A DNA stretch of 60,303 nucleotides from assembly GCF_000241305.1 (NCBI RefSeq), contig NZ_BAEH01000081.1:1-60303 (forward strand). Direction: 5' to 3'. Each line of letters opens with the position of its first letter. Within the stretch, counting starts at the first letter, position 1. Source of the stretch: Gordonia effusa NBRC 100432. GTDB taxonomy: Bacteria > Actinomycetota > Actinomycetes > Mycobacteriales > Mycobacteriaceae. This document shows positions 39,348 to 49,342 of this stretch, piece by piece. The notes under the pieces were generated by a model, which saw only the letters and a program-made list of their open reading frames with translations, did no database searches and was not told the DNA's origin. Both the position numbers and the translations under genes were made by a program.

Positions 39348-40049
39348 ATGACCGTGCGCGTGGTTCGCTTGACCGGGCATGACGCCTATCTCTGGCTCGA
39401 TCCTGCCCTCAACATCTACGTCACCGCCATGGGCTACCCACGCGGTACCGAGGCGCATCGAGCACCACTGTGGCGCGAGCACATCGCGCGCCCCGGTTGG
39501 CGGGCCTTCGGGGCAATCGCACAGGTCAGTGACCTGCCAACAGAAAGTCGTGGCGCATTCGCAGGACGGTTGAACCGCGGCAGCACATCGCTCTCGCGGC
39601 GACGACTACGCGCACCCCTGGCAATCACCGACGACGAAGTTCTCGTCGGCATCGCATATGGCTATCGCGGCGCGCCGGATCAGTGGTGGAACCAGCAACT
39701 ACGCGCCGGCCTGCGCCGCTCGGGACTATCGCCGGTAGCGGTGAACGACATCGCCAACGACTATTTCGAACTCACCGAACTTCACGTTCACCCGTCCGTG
39801 CAAGGCTACGGTCTTGGACAGTGGCTGCTGACTCGCCTCGTCGCCGAATGCACCGAGAGTCGGGTCCTGCTATCGACCCCCGAAGTAACCGGCGAAGAGA
39901 ATCGCGCCTGGTCGCTGTACCGACGCCTCGGCTTCACCGACGTATTACGCCATTTCACGTTCGCCGGCGATCCCCGACCGTTCGCCTTTCTCGGGCGTCC
40001 GCTGCCGCTCCCGGTCGCCCCGCCCTCGATCGGACCGAACCACAATTAG
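39348..40049 (+). CDS. GNAT-family N-acetyltransferase
   Basis: 233 residues. The C-terminal half carries the GNAT core: ELTELHVHPSVQGYGLGQWLL (acetyl-CoA pyrophosphate loop) then RAWSLYRRLGFTDVLRHF. The N-terminal half is family specific. In position it equals Rv2170, reported to acetylate isocitrate lyase; whether this protein does so is unknown. About 80 bp downstream of a LexA box. Followed at 11 bp by the FAD oxidoreductase gene. Confidence 0.88.
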   Translation: MTVRVVRLTGHDAYLWLDPALNIYVTAMGYPRGTEAHRAPLWREHIARPGWRAFGAIAQVSDLPTESRGAFAGRLNRGSTSLSRRRLRAPLAITDDEVLVGIAYGYRGAPDQWWNQQLRAGLRRSGLSPVAVNDIANDYFELTELHVHPSVQGYGLGQWLLTRLVAECTESRVLLSTPEVTGEENRAWSLYRRLGFTDVLRHFTFAGDPRPFAFLGRPLPLPVAPPSIGPNHN

Positions 40050-40060
40050 GAGAACGGGCA

Positions 40061-41701
40061 ATGAGCACCGCCGACATTGATGACGTCGTAGTGATCGGCG
40101 GCGGACATAACGGGCTGGTGGCCGCCGCCTATGTGGCGCAGGCCGGACTGCGGGTACGCGTCATCGAACGCGACACGGTACTCGGCGGTGCCGTCTCGAC
40201 GGTGGAACGCTTCCCTGGCTACCGCGTCGACCGCGGTTCGTCGGCGCACTTGATGATCCGACATACCCCGATCCTCGACGAGTTGGACCTGTCGAGGTTC
40301 GGATTGCGGTACATCGACTGCGATCCGTGGGCCTTCGCGCCCGACCCCGACGGCGGCGATGCCCTGGTCTTCTTCGCCGATCTCGACCGAACCTGCACAA
40401 ATATCGAACGCGTCTGCGGCCCCGACGACGCAGCTGCCTATCGCGAGTTCATCAGGGTGTGGACCCCACGGGCACAAGCGGTGATGCGGGCCTTCATCAC
40501 CCCGGCCACCCTCGACCGCTTCGGTCGCGCGTTCGGCGGCCTTTATCGCACCGCCACCACGGCGCGACGGGGAATCATCGGCGCGCGCGCAGGCGCGATG
40601 AGTTCGATGGCTCAGGACATGATGCTCTCCGGCGACGCTCTGCTCGACCGCTGGTTCGATTCCCCCAGACTGAAAGCGGCGCTGTCCTGGTTCGGTGCGC
40701 AGTCGGGCCCACCGATGACCGCTCCGGGCACCGCACCGATGGTCGGTTTCGCGGCACTCATGCACAAGATTCCCCCGGGACGCGCCGTCGGCGGCAGTGG
40801 CGCACTCACCACCGCGTTGCTCAACCGCCTCGACGCCGACGGCGCGATAGTCGAATCAGGCTGTGCGGCAAGCCTTTTGCAGCGCGACCCGGCCGGCTGG
40901 CGGATAACGCTCGCCGACGGAAGCCGCCGTCGGGCGCGTCGGGTGATCGCCGCCTGCCATATCAACGCCACGCTCGACCTACTCGGCGATGTCGCACCGC
41001 GCGACGTCGCGCGGTGGCGACGGCAGATCGTCGTTGGGAACGGCATCGGCATGGCAGTTCGGTTGGGCACCACCGCACTCCCTGACTACCCCGGCCTCCC
41101 CGCCGACCTTCCACCCCACGGAGTGCATAGCGGCCTTGGCCTACTTGTCACCGACCGAGCACATCTGAACGCCGCTCATGCCGACGCGATCGCTGGCTTG
41201 CTGCCGCGCCGACCCGCACTCGTCGCGATGTCCTTTTCTGCCCTTGATCCGACGCTGGCGCCGGTCAACCGGCAGCAAATCAACCTGTGGGCGCAGTGGC
41301 ATCCGTATCGGCTCTCCGAACAACTGCGCGCGGCGGGGCAGTCCTGGAGGACCCTTGCCGAGACAGCAGCAGACGGCATCCTGACCGAATTCGACCGGCA
41401 CGCACCGGGTATCGCATCCGCCGTCGAGCATCGCTACATCCAGACGCCGGCTGACTTGGAGTCTGAGCTGGCGTTGCCGGCCGGCAACATCATGCATGTG
41501 GAGATGAGCATCGATCAGATGTTCATGTGGCGACCCCACCCTGATCTGGCCGGACACCGTATTCCCGGCGTCGCCGATCTGTTCCTGGCCGGCGCGTCCA
41601 CACATCCCGGCGGCGGTGTCACCGGCGCCAGCGGCCGGATAGCCGCGCACGCGGCGCTCACACGCGTACGCGGTACACGACACCGGCTACGCGGGCATTG
41701 A
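40061..41701 (+). CDS. FAD-dependent oxidoreductase, CrtO/PYROXD2 (phytoene desaturase superfamily)
   Basis: 546 residues from ATG 40061 with AGGAG eleven bases upstream. N-terminal FAD dinucleotide fold VVIGGGHNGLVAAAYVAQAG, GGAVSTVERFPGYRVDRGS, and C-terminal LFLAGASTHPGGGVTGASGRIAA. This pattern is shared by CrtO carotene ketolases and by PYROXD2-like proteins of other function. Nearness to crtI and crtB (about 2 kb downstream, lppM between) makes carotenoid ketolation or desaturation plausible but unproven. Likely co-transcribed with the GNAT gene. Confidence 0.85.
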   Translation: MSTADIDDVVVIGGGHNGLVAAAYVAQAGLRVRVIERDTVLGGAVSTVERFPGYRVDRGSSAHLMIRHTPILDELDLSRFGLRYIDCDPWAFAPDPDGGDALVFFADLDRTCTNIERVCGPDDAAAYREFIRVWTPRAQAVMRAFITPATLDRFGRAFGGLYRTATTARRGIIGARAGAMSSMAQDMMLSGDALLDRWFDSPRLKAALSWFGAQSGPPMTAPGTAPMVGFAALMHKIPPGRAVGGSGALTTALLNRLDADGAIVESGCAASLLQRDPAGWRITLADGSRRRARRVIAACHINATLDLLGDVAPRDVARWRRQIVVGNGIGMAVRLGTTALPDYPGLPADLPPHGVHSGLGLLVTDRAHLNAAHADAIAGLLPRRPALVAMSFSALDPTLAPVNRQQINLWAQWHPYRLSEQLRAAGQSWRTLAETAADGILTEFDRHAPGIASAVEHRYIQTPADLESELALPAGNIMHVEMSIDQMFMWRPHPDLAGHRIPGVADLFLAGASTHPGGGVTGASGRIAAHAALTRVRGTRHRLRGH

Positions 41702-41737
41702 CCTAATCGGCCGCGCTGGTCTGGCACGATAGTCACC

Positions 41738-42502
41738 GTGTCCCGAAGAGTTCATCGCAAAACCGCCCTGCCAGTTGCCGCACTCGTCGCTCTGCTGGCG
41801 CTGTCCGGTCTGCTGTCGGGATGTATGACGCGATCAACTACGGTCGGCGACCGGTTCGCTGGCGAGATTATCGTCGCGACATCGCCGGATAATCCACGCG
41901 GAGCACCGAACCTCGACATCCCCCAGTCGATGGCAAGTCATATCACCGTCGCCGAGTACAAGGAAACCGATAAGTCGGGCGATCAGACCTTGCGTATCGG
42001 CACCCGCGCCTACTACTCGGACCTCACCTCCGGACAGTTCAGCCAGCTCGCCGACATCATCGCGGGCGCCTACGACAACTCCAATATGAGTATGGAGATC
42101 AGCGGCAAACGCAGCGGCGACATCGTCCGTATGCGCGGTACCGCCGATCTGTCCGATCTGGTGGCTCAGCGTGACCAGATTCGCCTCATCGTCACCTTCA
42201 ACGGCCCGGTGATCGCCAGCAACGGTGAACAGACCGGCTCGCAAACGGTCGCGTGGAATCTTCCGATCGGCAAGTCGGGCACCCTCAACGCCGACGCCCA
42301 GTACCCCGACCCCGCGACTGCCGCGATTAGCAGTTGGGCGTGGTTCCTCGGCATCGTCTGTGTGATCGCCGTCGGCCTCATCGGGTATATCGCCTTCCGC
42401 AATCGCGACGCGGCCCCCAGGCCGGGCGCACCGGCCCGCGCCGGTAAGAAGCCGGAGACCGACTCGACGAACTCCGGCCCGGTTTCCGCCGGTAAGAAGT
42501 GA
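41738..42502 (+). CDS. lppM: lipoprotein LppM
   Basis: 254 residues from GTG 41738. Lipoprotein signal with lipobox LLSGC at Cys about 29, a conserved extracytoplasmic domain (GDRFAGEIIVATSPDNP, VGDRF start typical of LppM), one C-terminal membrane helix (about 200-218) and a short Lys/Ser-rich tail. In M. tuberculosis LppM (Rv2171) influences surface lipoglycans and phagosome handling. Here it lies between carotenoid-type genes and shares their direction. Confidence 0.9.
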   Translation: MSRRVHRKTALPVAALVALLALSGLLSGCMTRSTTVGDRFAGEIIVATSPDNPRGAPNLDIPQSMASHITVAEYKETDKSGDQTLRIGTRAYYSDLTSGQFSQLADIIAGAYDNSNMSMEISGKRSGDIVRMRGTADLSDLVAQRDQIRLIVTFNGPVIASNGEQTGSQTVAWNLPIGKSGTLNADAQYPDPATAAISSWAWFLGIVCVIAVGLIGYIAFRNRDAAPRPGAPARAGKKPETDSTNSGPVSAGKK

Positions 42503-42551
42503 CATCAAACCCCATCAGCGCATATCGAGGCCGGTTGGCTAGCCTGGTCAG

Positions 42552-43652
42552 GTGAGTATCAACGCCGCCGTTCCGACCCCGATCGAGGCCGTACCAGCGG
42601 TGGTGAAGGCTCGGTTGATCGAATTTTTCGACGCCACTACACCGACGGTCGCGGCCATCTCGCCGGTAGTCACCGCAGGTGCCGAGCACCTACGCGGGTT
42701 CGTACTCAACGGCGGAAAGCGAGTCCGACCCACCTTCGCGTGGGCCGGTTGGCAATGCGCGATTCAGGCCGGCGACACCGTCGACTCAGAATCGGCCCTC
42801 GCTGATTCCGCGGATGTCGTTACACTCGGCGCCGCACTGGAATTGGTACAGGCATGTGCCTTGCTGCACGACGACATCATCGACAGATCCGACACGCGCC
42901 GCGGCCGGCCAACTGTTCATCGCTTGTATCGGGCCGAACATATCGAGGCCGGTTGGTCGGGTGAAGCAACGCATTTCGGCGAGTCGGCGGCGATACTCAT
43001 CGGCGACCTCGCCCTCGCGTGGGCCGACGACCTGGCCGCCGCCCTCCCCCGTCATATCGCACCGATCTGGTCGGCGATGCGTACCGAAGTCCTCGGTGGT
43101 CAATTACTCGACATCGTCAACGAGGCGTCAGCAGACGAATCCGTCGATGCTGCCCTGTCAGTGATGCGATTCAAAACCGCTGCCTATACCGTCGCACGGC
43201 CGCTGGAACTCGGTGCGGCACTTGGCAACGCGTCGCCCCAACTCATTTCCGCACTGGCCGGCATTGGGCACGATCTGGGGCTTGCGTTCCAACTGCGCGA
43301 CGACTTACTCGGCGTCTTCGGCGACCCCGAGACGACCGGGAAACCGTCCGGTGACGATCTCATATCAGGCAAGCGGACAGTACTCATCGCGGACGGCCTG
43401 GCGCGCGCGAGAAAATCCAATCCCGCTGCCGCACAAGCACTTCGATCCGCATTAGGCACCACCCTCACCGACGCGGAGCTAGCCGACGCACGAGGAATTC
43501 TGCGCGATGTCGGAGCCGTCACCGCGATCGAGGACCGCATCACCGAACACCTGCGGTCCGCGCTGAACGCCATCGACAGCTTGCCGACGAGCGCTGGCGC
43601 CCGCACCGACCTAGCGTCGGTCGCCAACGCGATTGCGTACCGAAACGCATGA
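42552..43652 (+). CDS. geranylgeranyl (polyprenyl) diphosphate synthase
   Basis: Trans-prenyltransferase making the C20 precursor for carotenoids. 366 residues from GTG 42552. First Asp-rich motif LLHDDIIDRSDTRRG near residue 106, second FQLRDDLLGVFG near 250, plus GGKRVRPTF. Product length is inferred from the partner genes. Equivalent to idsA2 (Rv2173) and functionally to crtE. First gene of a four-gene operon; its stop overlaps crtI by 4 bp. Confidence 0.94.
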   Translation: MSINAAVPTPIEAVPAVVKARLIEFFDATTPTVAAISPVVTAGAEHLRGFVLNGGKRVRPTFAWAGWQCAIQAGDTVDSESALADSADVVTLGAALELVQACALLHDDIIDRSDTRRGRPTVHRLYRAEHIEAGWSGEATHFGESAAILIGDLALAWADDLAAALPRHIAPIWSAMRTEVLGGQLLDIVNEASADESVDAALSVMRFKTAAYTVARPLELGAALGNASPQLISALAGIGHDLGLAFQLRDDLLGVFGDPETTGKPSGDDLISGKRTVLIADGLARARKSNPAAAQALRSALGTTLTDAELADARGILRDVGAVTAIEDRITEHLRSALNAIDSLPTSAGARTDLASVANAIAYRNA

Positions 43653-45223
43653 GTGCACAACAGATTCCGGGACCAACCGATCAAGTCGTCATTGTTGGCG
43701 CGGGTCTGTCGGGACTGACCGCCGGGTTGTATCTGCGTTCCGCCGGACATCGGGTGACGATCATCGAGCGCAACGCCCACGCGGGCGGCCTCGTGCGAAC
43801 CGAACGATTGTCCGCCACCGACGGTGTCGAGCACCATTTCGACACTGGCGCAACCATTCTCACCATGCCAGAGTTGGTAGTCGGCGCGCTTGGCGCGGTT
43901 GGCGTCAGCTCCGACGAGGCCGCGCGACGTCTTGGTCTGCGTACCGTCGATCCGAGTTACGCGATGCGGTTCGCCGACGGCAGTGGACTCGATGTTCGGC
44001 ATGATCGCGCAGCGCTGATCAACGAGGTCGACACTCGATTCGGCGCGAAGCAGGCGCGCGGCGTGGCCAACCTGTGTGACTGGCTGGACCGGCTCTACGA
44101 CGTGGAATTCGATGCGTTCATCGATCGCAATTTCGACGGCATCGGCGATTTCGTCGATCCACAATTGCGTGGGCCGGCACTACAATTGGCGCGTCTGGGC
44201 GCCATTCGCGGCTTGACCGGCGCGATCGCACGTCACGTGAGCGATGAACGTCTGCAACGCGCCTTCACCTTCCAGGCCCTCTACGCGGGCGTACCTCCGC
44301 ACCGCGCCGCGGCTATCTACGCGATCATCGCGCAAATGGATATCGGCCGAGGCGTCTACTATCCCGCCGGCGGTATGGGCACGGTTGGACGCGTACTCGC
44401 CGACGCTTTCGTCGATGCGGGCGGAGTTCTCGAGTTCGCCACTCGTGCAACGTCGTTCCATCGGTCCGCTTCGGGTCGTATCGACGTCGTCGAGGCGATC
44501 GGGCCCAACGAAACACCGACAGATTTCCCGGCCGACGCCGTGATCGCCGCGGTCGGCGTGCCGGTGATCGATTCGCTGCTGACCCCCGCGAACAGAGAAA
44601 TTCGCGCCATTCGTTACTCCCCCAGTGCGGTTGTGGCACATGGCATTATGCCTACGTCGAGCACCCGATCGTGGCCAGGCGACCATCACACGATCGACTT
44701 CGGCGCGGCCTGGAAATCGACCTTCGCGCAAATCTCCCCCGGTCGTCGACGTCGGGGCCAGCTAATGAGCGATCCGTCGCTACTGCTCACCAGACCGGCT
44801 ATTAGCGACCCGGATACATTTCGCCGCAACGGGTTCGAGTCGGTGTCACTCCTCGCACCATGCCCCAACCTGGACGCGGCACCTCTCGAGTGGAGTGCAT
44901 TGGCACGGCCGTACGTCACCGAATGCCTCGGCGTGCTGGAGCGGCGTGGCTACCGAGGCATCGCACAAATGGAGATCTTGCGTATCGACGATCCGAGTAG
45001 TTGGGCCGATGCCGGTTACGGTGCCGGAACTCCGTTCAGTGCGGCCCACACCGTTAGGCAGACCGGGCCTTTCCGAACTCCCAACAGGTGGCCGGGCGTG
45101 GAAAATCTCGTAGTCGCCGGCGCGGCGACCACACCGGGCGTCGGCATTCCTCCGGTACTCATCTCCGGGCGATTGGCCGCGGACCGAATCACCAGCACAC
45201 GCCAGGACGGAGTGGCGCGGTGA
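43649..45223 (+). CDS. crtI: phytoene desaturase
   Basis: 524 residues; desaturates phytoene toward lycopene. FAD motif VVIVGAGLSGLTAGLYLRSAGHRV, ERNAHAGGLVRTE, and C-terminal LVVAGAATTPGVGIPPVLISGRLAA, a good match to bacterial CrtI. ATG overlaps the upstream synthase stop (ATGA), and its own stop overlaps the mannosyltransferase start (GTGA). The number of desaturation steps cannot be told from sequence. Confidence 0.93.
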   Translation: MSAQQIPGPTDQVVIVGAGLSGLTAGLYLRSAGHRVTIIERNAHAGGLVRTERLSATDGVEHHFDTGATILTMPELVVGALGAVGVSSDEAARRLGLRTVDPSYAMRFADGSGLDVRHDRAALINEVDTRFGAKQARGVANLCDWLDRLYDVEFDAFIDRNFDGIGDFVDPQLRGPALQLARLGAIRGLTGAIARHVSDERLQRAFTFQALYAGVPPHRAAAIYAIIAQMDIGRGVYYPAGGMGTVGRVLADAFVDAGGVLEFATRATSFHRSASGRIDVVEAIGPNETPTDFPADAVIAAVGVPVIDSLLTPANREIRAIRYSPSAVVAHGIMPTSSTRSWPGDHHTIDFGAAWKSTFAQISPGRRRRGQLMSDPSLLLTRPAISDPDTFRRNGFESVSLLAPCPNLDAAPLEWSALARPYVTECLGVLERRGYRGIAQMEILRIDDPSSWADAGYGAGTPFSAAHTVRQTGPFRTPNRWPGVENLVVAGAATTPGVGIPPVLISGRLAADRITSTRQDGVAR

Positions 45224-46806
45224 GTGATACCGCGCGCGTACCGCGCGAATTATGTTGGGGCGTGGTCGGTTCGATCCTGGTGGCGGTTGGAGCGTTCGGT
45301 GTCGCGGACATCCCGAGGAACAGCCACCCGGCGCAACGATGGTTCCTCGATGTACTGACCTATGGCCACGGCAAGACCCTGTCGGCACTCGTTTTCTGGA
45401 CCGGTGTCGCCACGTTGGTGTTCTGCTGGATGCGGGTCGGGCGTCGGCTACTGTCTCGCGACGACGTTGTCGGCACGACGCCCACCGTGCGTCAGATGCG
45501 TTGGGCCGCATTGGGTTGGGCCGCGCCGTTACTGGTCACCGTGCCGATTTACAGCCGTGACGTCTACGCCTACTTGGCCCAAGCCGCGGTGTTCCGCGAA
45601 GGATTCAATCCCTACACCGACGGCCCGGTGCACTATCCGGGCCCACTTCTCGACAGTATGGCGCAGGTCTGGGCGGCCACTACCGCTCCCTACGGCCCGG
45701 CGTTCGTCGCGTTGATGCGCGGTGTCGTCGGGGTTACCGGCGACCACGTGATCCTCGGTGTGCTCGCGGTCCGCCTGGTACTACTCCCCGGATTGTTGTT
45801 GGCTCTGTGGGCGATTCCCCGTCTCGCGAGACATTTCGGGGCATCCGCGCAGACTGGCTTGTGGCTGGCACTCCTCAATCCACTGATCCTCATCCACGTT
45901 GTCGGCGGGCCACACGTGGAGTTGCTGATGATGGGCCTGCTGGTCGCAGGCGTGACACTCGTCGTCGAACGTCGTCATCTGTGGGGGCTGGTTGTCCTGG
46001 GCCTGGCGGTGTCGATCAAAATCACTGCCGGCGTGGCCATTCCATTCGTCCTGTGGATCTGGCTCGCCCACATCCGTCACGCGCGCGCACAGTCCCATCC
46101 CGAGACCGACGCCCAGGTCGCGCAGATTCCGTTGTGGCGCTTGGGCTGGCGCACCGTCCTAGGCGTCTTTGCGGCGACCGTGGCGATTCCGGTTGCGGTC
46201 TTCGCGTTCTGGACCACCGTCACCGGCCTCGGCATGGGCTGGTTGTCGGGCCTCGGCTGGGCTGACCGAATCATCAACTGGCTCACCGTGCCAACCCTGG
46301 TTGGGCATATCGTCACCTGGATCGCCGCGCCATTCACCGCGCTGAACCTACAGCCGGTTCTCGTGGTGACCAGACTCATTGGTGCGGTTGCGCTCGCTGG
46401 AATTCTGGTGTGGATGTGGTGGCGCGCTCGCGCTGGTGAGCGTGTGGCGATGACCTCGATGCTGTGGGCGATGTTCGCCGTTCTCCTACTCGAGCCTTCC
46501 ACGCTGCCGTGGTACTACACCTGGGTCTTGTGTCTGGCCGCCGCTGTCACGCTGCCAAATGCGGTGCGCGCGTGGATCATCGGAGCTTCTGTTGTCGGAC
46601 TCATCATCTTCCAGCCCGATGACTCGATCGTTCTCTACAAGCCGATCGAATTGATGGTGGCTCTAGCGCTCGGGCTGCTCGCCGGTTGGTCGCTACAACA
46701 TAGCGACCCGCTGCGAATCGGCGCCGCGGCACGATGGGCGTGGTTCGGCCGCGCACACCAATCCGACGCCGAAAGCGTTGGCGCAGTGGCTGTTCGAGCG
46801 CCATGA
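45220..46806 (+). CDS. alpha-(1->6)-mannopyranosyltransferase, MptA/MptB family
   Basis: GT-C membrane enzyme that elongates the lipomannan backbone using polyprenyl-phosphate mannose. 528 residues from GTG 45220, about 12 membrane helices. The loop PIYSRDVYAYLAQAAVFREGFNPYTDGP carries the acidic catalytic motif typical of the family. Position matches Rv2174 (mptA); mptB is a close relative, so the symbol is left open. It is embedded between crtI and crtB with 4-bp overlaps on both sides, so it is translationally coupled to carotenoid enzymes. Confidence 0.9.
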   Translation: MSDTARVPRELCWGVVGSILVAVGAFGVADIPRNSHPAQRWFLDVLTYGHGKTLSALVFWTGVATLVFCWMRVGRRLLSRDDVVGTTPTVRQMRWAALGWAAPLLVTVPIYSRDVYAYLAQAAVFREGFNPYTDGPVHYPGPLLDSMAQVWAATTAPYGPAFVALMRGVVGVTGDHVILGVLAVRLVLLPGLLLALWAIPRLARHFGASAQTGLWLALLNPLILIHVVGGPHVELLMMGLLVAGVTLVVERRHLWGLVVLGLAVSIKITAGVAIPFVLWIWLAHIRHARAQSHPETDAQVAQIPLWRLGWRTVLGVFAATVAIPVAVFAFWTTVTGLGMGWLSGLGWADRIINWLTVPTLVGHIVTWIAAPFTALNLQPVLVVTRLIGAVALAGILVWMWWRARAGERVAMTSMLWAMFAVLLLEPSTLPWYYTWVLCLAAAVTLPNAVRAWIIGASVVGLIIFQPDDSIVLYKPIELMVALALGLLAGWSLQHSDPLRIGAAARWAWFGRAHQSDAESVGAVAVRAP

Positions 46807-47738
46807 CGCCGCCGGCCACCGGATCAGCCGAACGAGGGTATCTGCATTCGGCACGATTGATCGCCGCACATGGGCGGACCTATCATCTGGCGACACAACT
46901 GCTGCCGGCGGCAAATCGCCGCGGAGTCAACGCGCTTTACGGCTACGCCCGAGTTGTCGACGACATCGTCGACCATGCCGATGATGACGCGCACGCGACA
47001 CTGGCACATCTCGACGCGGTACTCGATGCACTGGACAGCTCCCTCGCCGATGTCTCGTTCGGCCAAAGCGTTGCGGCACAACGCTTATCCGCCGTTGAGG
47101 CCGACGTCGTCGCCGCCACTGCCGACACCGCACGGCGGTGGGTGATTCCCGCCGAGTATTTCGCGGCCTTCGGACGGTCGATGCGGATGGATGTTCCGGG
47201 CGCCGACGGATTCGTCAATCGCTACCGCACTTTCGCCCAATTGCGGGAGTACACCTACGGGTCTGCCGCGGTTATCGGCCTGCAATTACTGCCGTTGCTC
47301 GGCGTCGGCGATCCCGACGTGTCGACGTCGACCGCGGCCGCACTACTCGGCGAAGCGTTCCAGTTGACCAACTTCCTACGCGACGTCGGCGAGGACCTCG
47401 ACCGCGACCGCGTGTACCTGCCAGCCGATGAGTTGCGCGCGTTCGGAGTGGACATCGATCATCTGCGTACGTGCCGGCTGGAGCGCACCAGCAGTCCACA
47501 GCTACGTCGGGCGCTAGCCCATCTAATCGCAATCAACCGGGATCTGTATCGCCGGGCGGTTCCGGGAATTTCACTGCTGCCCAAGAAGATCCGTCCCGCC
47601 ATCACGGCAGCCGCCAGGTCATACGCGGATATTCTGGGCGTGATCGAAGCACCCGGATTTGACGTTATGGCCTCGCGCGCGGTGGTTCCCCGACGCCGAC
47701 GGCTCGGACATGCGGCGAGCGCGATGGTGGGGAGATAG
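46803..47738 (+). CDS. crtB: phytoene synthase
   Basis: 311 residues from ATG 46803 (ATGA overlap with the mannosyltransferase). Condenses two GGPP to phytoene. Both Asp-rich motifs are present: YARVVDDIVDHADD and the signature FLRDVGEDLDRDRVYLP, plus YTYGSAAVIGLQLLP. Last gene of the operon. No lycopene cyclase or elongase is found in the window, so the final pigment is undetermined. Confidence 0.95.
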   Translation: MTPPATGSAERGYLHSARLIAAHGRTYHLATQLLPAANRRGVNALYGYARVVDDIVDHADDDAHATLAHLDAVLDALDSSLADVSFGQSVAAQRLSAVEADVVAATADTARRWVIPAEYFAAFGRSMRMDVPGADGFVNRYRTFAQLREYTYGSAAVIGLQLLPLLGVGDPDVSTSTAAALLGEAFQLTNFLRDVGEDLDRDRVYLPADELRAFGVDIDHLRTCRLERTSSPQLRRALAHLIAINRDLYRRAVPGISLLPKKIRPAITAAARSYADILGVIEAPGFDVMASRAVVPRRRRLGHAASAMVGR

Positions 47739-47821
47739 TTTCGACTCCAGCAGGTCCGAAGTTGGCGTACCCCCGCGATAGGCTGGGAACAAATCGGTGA
47801 ACGGTTTGGGGGAGGTGAACA

Positions 47822-49293
47822 ATGAGTCGATCAGAGGGGCTGGGATCGAATGATCCGGCGGATTCGGGTGAAGCCCGCCTGTCGGGATTGTCGGTTGCGG
47901 AGCTGTACCATCTCGCAGAGGCCGCGATCGACCGCTTGGCACAAATGCCTACTGCTGCCTCCACCTCGAAAGAGGTTGCTGCACTTGCCTATACGCACGA
48001 GCGAGTGGCGCGCAAACTTGCTGGCGTCGGGTACCAACGAGTCCTCGATGTCGAAGAACGAGGCGCGTACACCGGCGCCGGGTACACCACCCTGAGCATG
48101 TTCCTAGCCACCGGACTACGACTAGGCCGAGGCGCAGCCAACCGATGCCTCGCAGCAACTCGGGCAACCGGCGAACGCCGAGCCATCACCGGTGAAACAC
48201 TGTCACCAAACCGTCCAACAGCCGCCGAAGCCGTCGAGCAAGGATTGATCTCCGAAGACCACGTCACCGTCATCGAGACAGTTCTCGACAAAGTCCCGTC
48301 AACGATCGGTCCGGCGAAAGTCGCCAGCGCCGAGGCTGAGTTGGCAGCCAACGCCCGACTATTCTCCCCGACTGACTTAGCCAAGATCGGCGATCGAATC
48401 CTCACTCACCTCGATCCCGACGGAACGCTCACCGACGACAAGGATCGTCAACGCCAACGCGGCCTAACCCTGTCGCCGCAAGATCGCCAGTTAATGTCCA
48501 CCGTAAAGGCCACCTGACGCCCGCGGTGCGCGCGCAGTTCGAAGCCATCCTGAATGCTTGGGCTGCCCCAGGCATGAACAATCCAGATGACGAGACGCCA
48601 TTGTTTGGAGCCTCCGATGATTCCGATCTGGACCCGCAGACCCTCACTGATGCCCAAACCCGCGACACTCGTACTCAAGCCCAGCACAACCATGATGCAC
48701 TCGCCGCGATATGCCGTTTTGTATTGGGCCACAAGGGACTCGGTGAACCACACCGACTGCCCGTCGAAATCGTCATCACCTCCACCCTGTCCGAACTAGC
48801 CAATCTGACCGGATTCGCGACCACCGCCACCGGCACCGACCTACCCATCGGCGACCTGATCGAACTCGCCGCCGATGCACACCCCTGGCTCGAAGTATTC
48901 AACGACCACACACACGAGGTGCTCTACCTCGGGCGAGCCAACCGATTCGCCTCCAAAGCCCAACGCCTCGCGCTGTTCGGCCGCGATCGCGGTTGCACCG
49001 GCCCACTCTGCGACGTGCCGTTTGCGAGAACCGAGGCCCACCACGCCCCCGACTGGGCACTGGGCGGCGCCACTGACATCGACCACCTCGGCGCCGCTTG
49101 TCCCCGACACAACCGGGCCGTCGGAAACCAACCCGGCCAATGGGAAACCACCATCCTCACCCACGGCCCACACATCGGACGCATGGGCTGGCGACCCACC
49201 GGCACCAACAATGACAGTGCTTGGCAAGTCAACCCCATCCACCACCCCAACCTCGCCGATAAGCGCATCGAGACTGTCAGGCTTCAAACATGA
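47822..49293 (+). pseudogene. 13E12-repeat family HNH endonuclease, frameshifted
   Basis: The gene starts at ATG 47822 (GGGGGAGG upstream) and runs 231 codons to a TGA at 48515-48517. Homologous sequence continues at once in the -1 frame through 49293. At about 48507 the DNA reads GTAAAGGCCACCTGACG; adding one G would restore VKGHLTPAVRAQFEAIL, as in intact relatives. The first part holds the DUF222 region; the second holds the HNH nuclease (DRGCTGPLCDVPF, EAHHAPDWALGG, CPRHNRAVG). A one-base deletion is the simplest reading. No slippery site supports programmed frameshifting. Such genes are multicopy in Mycobacteriales. Confidence 0.88.
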
Positions 49294-49342
49294 AGAGCCA
49301 CAACGCGATAGGTGAGCAGCGACGATGAGACGCGCGCAGCAC

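Noticed and set aside
45088..45219. Upstream extension of the MptA/MptB-type gene
   Set aside because: The extra N-terminus would overlap crtI by over 130 bp and is Arg/Gly-rich shadow sequence; GTG 45220 gives the regular 4-bp overlap.
48495..48520. Programmed -1 frameshift in the HNH gene
   Set aside because: GTAAAGGCC is not a canonical slippery heptamer and no stimulatory structure is apparent; a one-base deletion is simpler.
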